Assembly (NCBI GenBank): GCA_949293065.1
Contig: CASFBV010000063.1
Location: 1-9,088, forward strand
From: an uncultured Mycoplasma sp.
Lineage (GTDB): Bacteria > Bacillota_I > Bacilli_A > Mycoplasmatales > Metamycoplasmataceae
DNA length: 9,088 nucleotides
Direction of reading: 5' to 3'
Shown one piece after another: positions 7,402 to 9,088 of this stretch. The notes under the pieces were generated by a model, which saw nothing but the letters and a program-made list of their open reading frames with translations, searched no databases and had not been told where the DNA came from. The position numbers were made by a program, and so were the translations under genes. Every line of letters begins with the position of its first letter. Within the stretch, counting starts at the first letter, position 1.

Positions 7402-9012
7402 TTAATATCCCATTTTTTCTTCATATTCATCAAGTGTTCCTCTAAAAATAAATGATGAATTATTTTTAAGTTCTAATATAACTGATGATTCTCTAATTAA
7501 AGCTCTATTATATGTTGTGAAAATAACAACTGAATCATATTTATTAATTGATTCTATTACTGCATCAATGCTTTCTGTATCTAAATGGTCTAATGGTTGA
7601 TCAAAAACCAAAGCATTAGAATCAATTAGCATCATTCTTGAAAACATTAATCTTGCTTTTTCTCCTCCGGATAATTTTTGAACATCCTTGAATACTGTAT
7701 CTCCACTAAATAGCATTTTTCCCAAAAATGCTCTCATTCTTTGATCAGAAATATCTTTTCTTTCTTCTGTCTCATTATTAACAGGTCATAATCTTAATCA
7801 TTCAATCATTGGCATATCTTCTTTAAAATAATCTGAATTATCTGATGGAAAATATTCAGGTTTAATAGTTGATCCTCATTTAAATGAACCAGTAAAGTTT
7901 TTTTCTTTTCCTACTAATATTTCTAAAAATTTAGTTTTAGCTATATCATCATCACCTATTACTGCTAATTTATCACCTGGTTTTAATGAAAAAGAAACAT
8001 TATCAAATAGTTGAACACCATTAGCATCTTTATATCCAAGTTTTTCAACTTCTAATATTTGTTTTCCTGGATTTTTAGTTACTTCAAATCTAATAAATGG
8101 ATATTTTCTTGTTGAAGGGACTATTTCTTCTAATTCTATTTTTTCAAGAGCTTTTTTTCTTGATGTAGCTTGTTTTGATTTAGAAGCATTTGCTGAGAAT
8201 CTTGCAATAAATTGTTGAAGTTTTTCAATTTGCTCTTGTTTTTTCATATTTGATTGTTTTTGCATTTCAGCCATTAATTGTGATGATTGTTTTCAAAATG
8301 AATAATTACCTGTAAACATTTTAGCTTTACCAAAATCAATATCTACAATGTTTGTGCATATTTCATCTAAAAAGTCGCTATCATGAGAAACAACAATGAC
8401 TATTTTTTCATAATCATTTATGAAATTAATTAATCATTTAATTGATTTAAGATCTAAATGGTTTGTTGGCTCGTCCATAATAAGAATATCTGGATTACCA
8501 AATAAAGCCTTTGCAAGTAAAACTTTAACTTTTTCTGTTGATTTTAAATCTTTCATTTGATAATTAAATTTTTCTTCATCTATTCCTAAAGCGGTCAACA
8601 AAATATGAGCATCATTTTCTGCATTTCATCCACCCATTTGACCAAATTGTTCTTCTAATTCTGCTGCTTTTTCATAATCTTCTGCAGATGCATTAGGATT
8701 CATATAAATAGCATTTTTTTGCTCTTGAATTTTAGATAATTCCTCATTCCCCATGATAACTAATTCAGTTACATTTTTATCATTATATTTAAAATGATCT
8801 TGTTCAAGAACAGATATTCTTTGATTTTTTTCAACATAAACTTCACCTGAAGTAGGTTCAATTTGTCCTGATAAAATTTTTAAAAAAGTAGATTTACCAG
8901 CACCATTTGCACCAATAATTCCATATGTATTTCCTTCTGTGAATTTTAAATTTACATCTTGAAACAATTTTTTATCAATGAAAACTTTTGATAAATTTCT
9001 AACTTCAAGCAT
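7402..9012 (-). CDS. ykpA: ABC-F ATPase, YkpA/YbiT type, with a degenerate second ATPase site
   Basis: 536 residues, the ABC-F length; TGA is read as Trp (for example residue 129). ABC-F proteins are soluble twin ATPases that bind the ribosome and act on stalled or early translation; they have no membrane part. NBD1 has Walker A GANGAGKST (34-42), Walker B with DEPTNHLD (180-187) and SHD (209-211), but its signature is LKSTE (156-160) instead of LSGGQ. The linker contains RFSANASKSKQATSRKK (271-287), diagnostic of the YkpA/YbiT group. NBD2 keeps its signature LSGGE (447-451), but Walker A is GDDDIAKT (353-360), the catalytic Glu is Gln472 (DQPLDHLD) and the H-loop His is Tyr501. ATG 9012 is chosen because AAAGGAAG (9026-9019) lies 6 bases upstream; TTG at 9018 would be too close to it. 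No strong terminator follows. Confidence 0.92.
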
Positions 9013-9040
9013 TTTCAACTTCCTTTCTATTTTTGAATTA

Positions 9041-9078
9041 TTAATTACTTAATAAAAAATGATAGTAATTAAAGTATA
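9041..9078 (-). promoter_or_regulatory. Candidate promoter with overlapping inverted repeat upstream of ykpA
   Basis: On the - strand TATACT (9078-9073) is a possible -10 box with a start near 9066 and a leader of about 54 bases. A perfect 9-bp inverted repeat, TTAATTACT (9041-9049) and AGTAATTAA (9064-9072) with a 14-base centre, straddles that start and could be an operator. The window ends at 9088, so the -35 region is not visible. Confidence 0.35.
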
Positions 9079-9088
9079 TAAAATTTAA

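Noticed and set aside
9012..9018. TTG at 9018 as the ykpA start
   Set aside because: The ribosome binding site at 9026-9019 would abut the TTG, while ATG 9012 has a normal 6-base gap and gives the usual family N-terminus MLEVRNLSK.

Overview
The window is AT-rich mollicute DNA. Reading frames for recognisable families run through in-frame TGA codons exactly where tryptophan is expected: twice in seryl-tRNA synthetase, repeatedly in the phosphate permease and in the ABC-F protein. UGA is therefore read as Trp. An Entomoplasmatales-type organism (Mesoplasma, Entomoplasma or Spiroplasma) or a close relative is my inference; the sequence does not fix the genus. Under the standard code most genes here look broken, but they are intact.

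Layout: (1) 2-163, the 3' end of a membrane-protein gene (+), closed by a strong terminator at 193-222. (2) 251-1501, serS (+). (3) 1502-1869, no intact gene: a probable decayed gene on the - strand (1498-1717) and a terminator with a competing hairpin (1720-1782). (4) 5359 down to 1870 (-), a phosphate-uptake cluster: pstS, a fused pstC-pstA permease, then a DhaM-like (PTS EIIA-mannose fold) protein that lacks the phosphorylatable histidine. No pstB or phoU is present here. (5) 5478-5864, a lysine-rich coiled-coil protein of unknown function (+), divergent from pstS. (6) 9012 down to 5981 (-), an ABC-F ATPase of the YkpA/YbiT type, a 34-residue very basic protein, an RsuA/RluB pseudouridine synthase and a CinA C-terminal (nicotinamide-nucleotide amidase) protein.

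How the genes fit together: PstS captures phosphate outside the cell and hands it to the PstCA channel, and the ATPase that powers it must be encoded elsewhere. SerS, the pseudouridine synthase and the ABC-F protein all serve translation. The CinA-type enzyme would recycle NMN in pyridine-nucleotide metabolism.

Two points cut across the window. First, genes fall into two start classes. pstCA, the 34-residue gene and the ABC-F gene have clear AAGGA-type ribosome binding sites. serS, rluB, cinA, pstS and the DhaM-like gene have none, and instead a TATAAT/TAAAAT -10 box sits 6-13 bases before the ATG, which predicts leaderless or nearly leaderless mRNAs. Second, two proteins keep a fold but have lost catalytic residues in a patterned way: the DhaM-like protein (His lost) and the second ATPase site of the ABC-F protein (Walker A, catalytic Glu, H-loop and the partner signature all altered).
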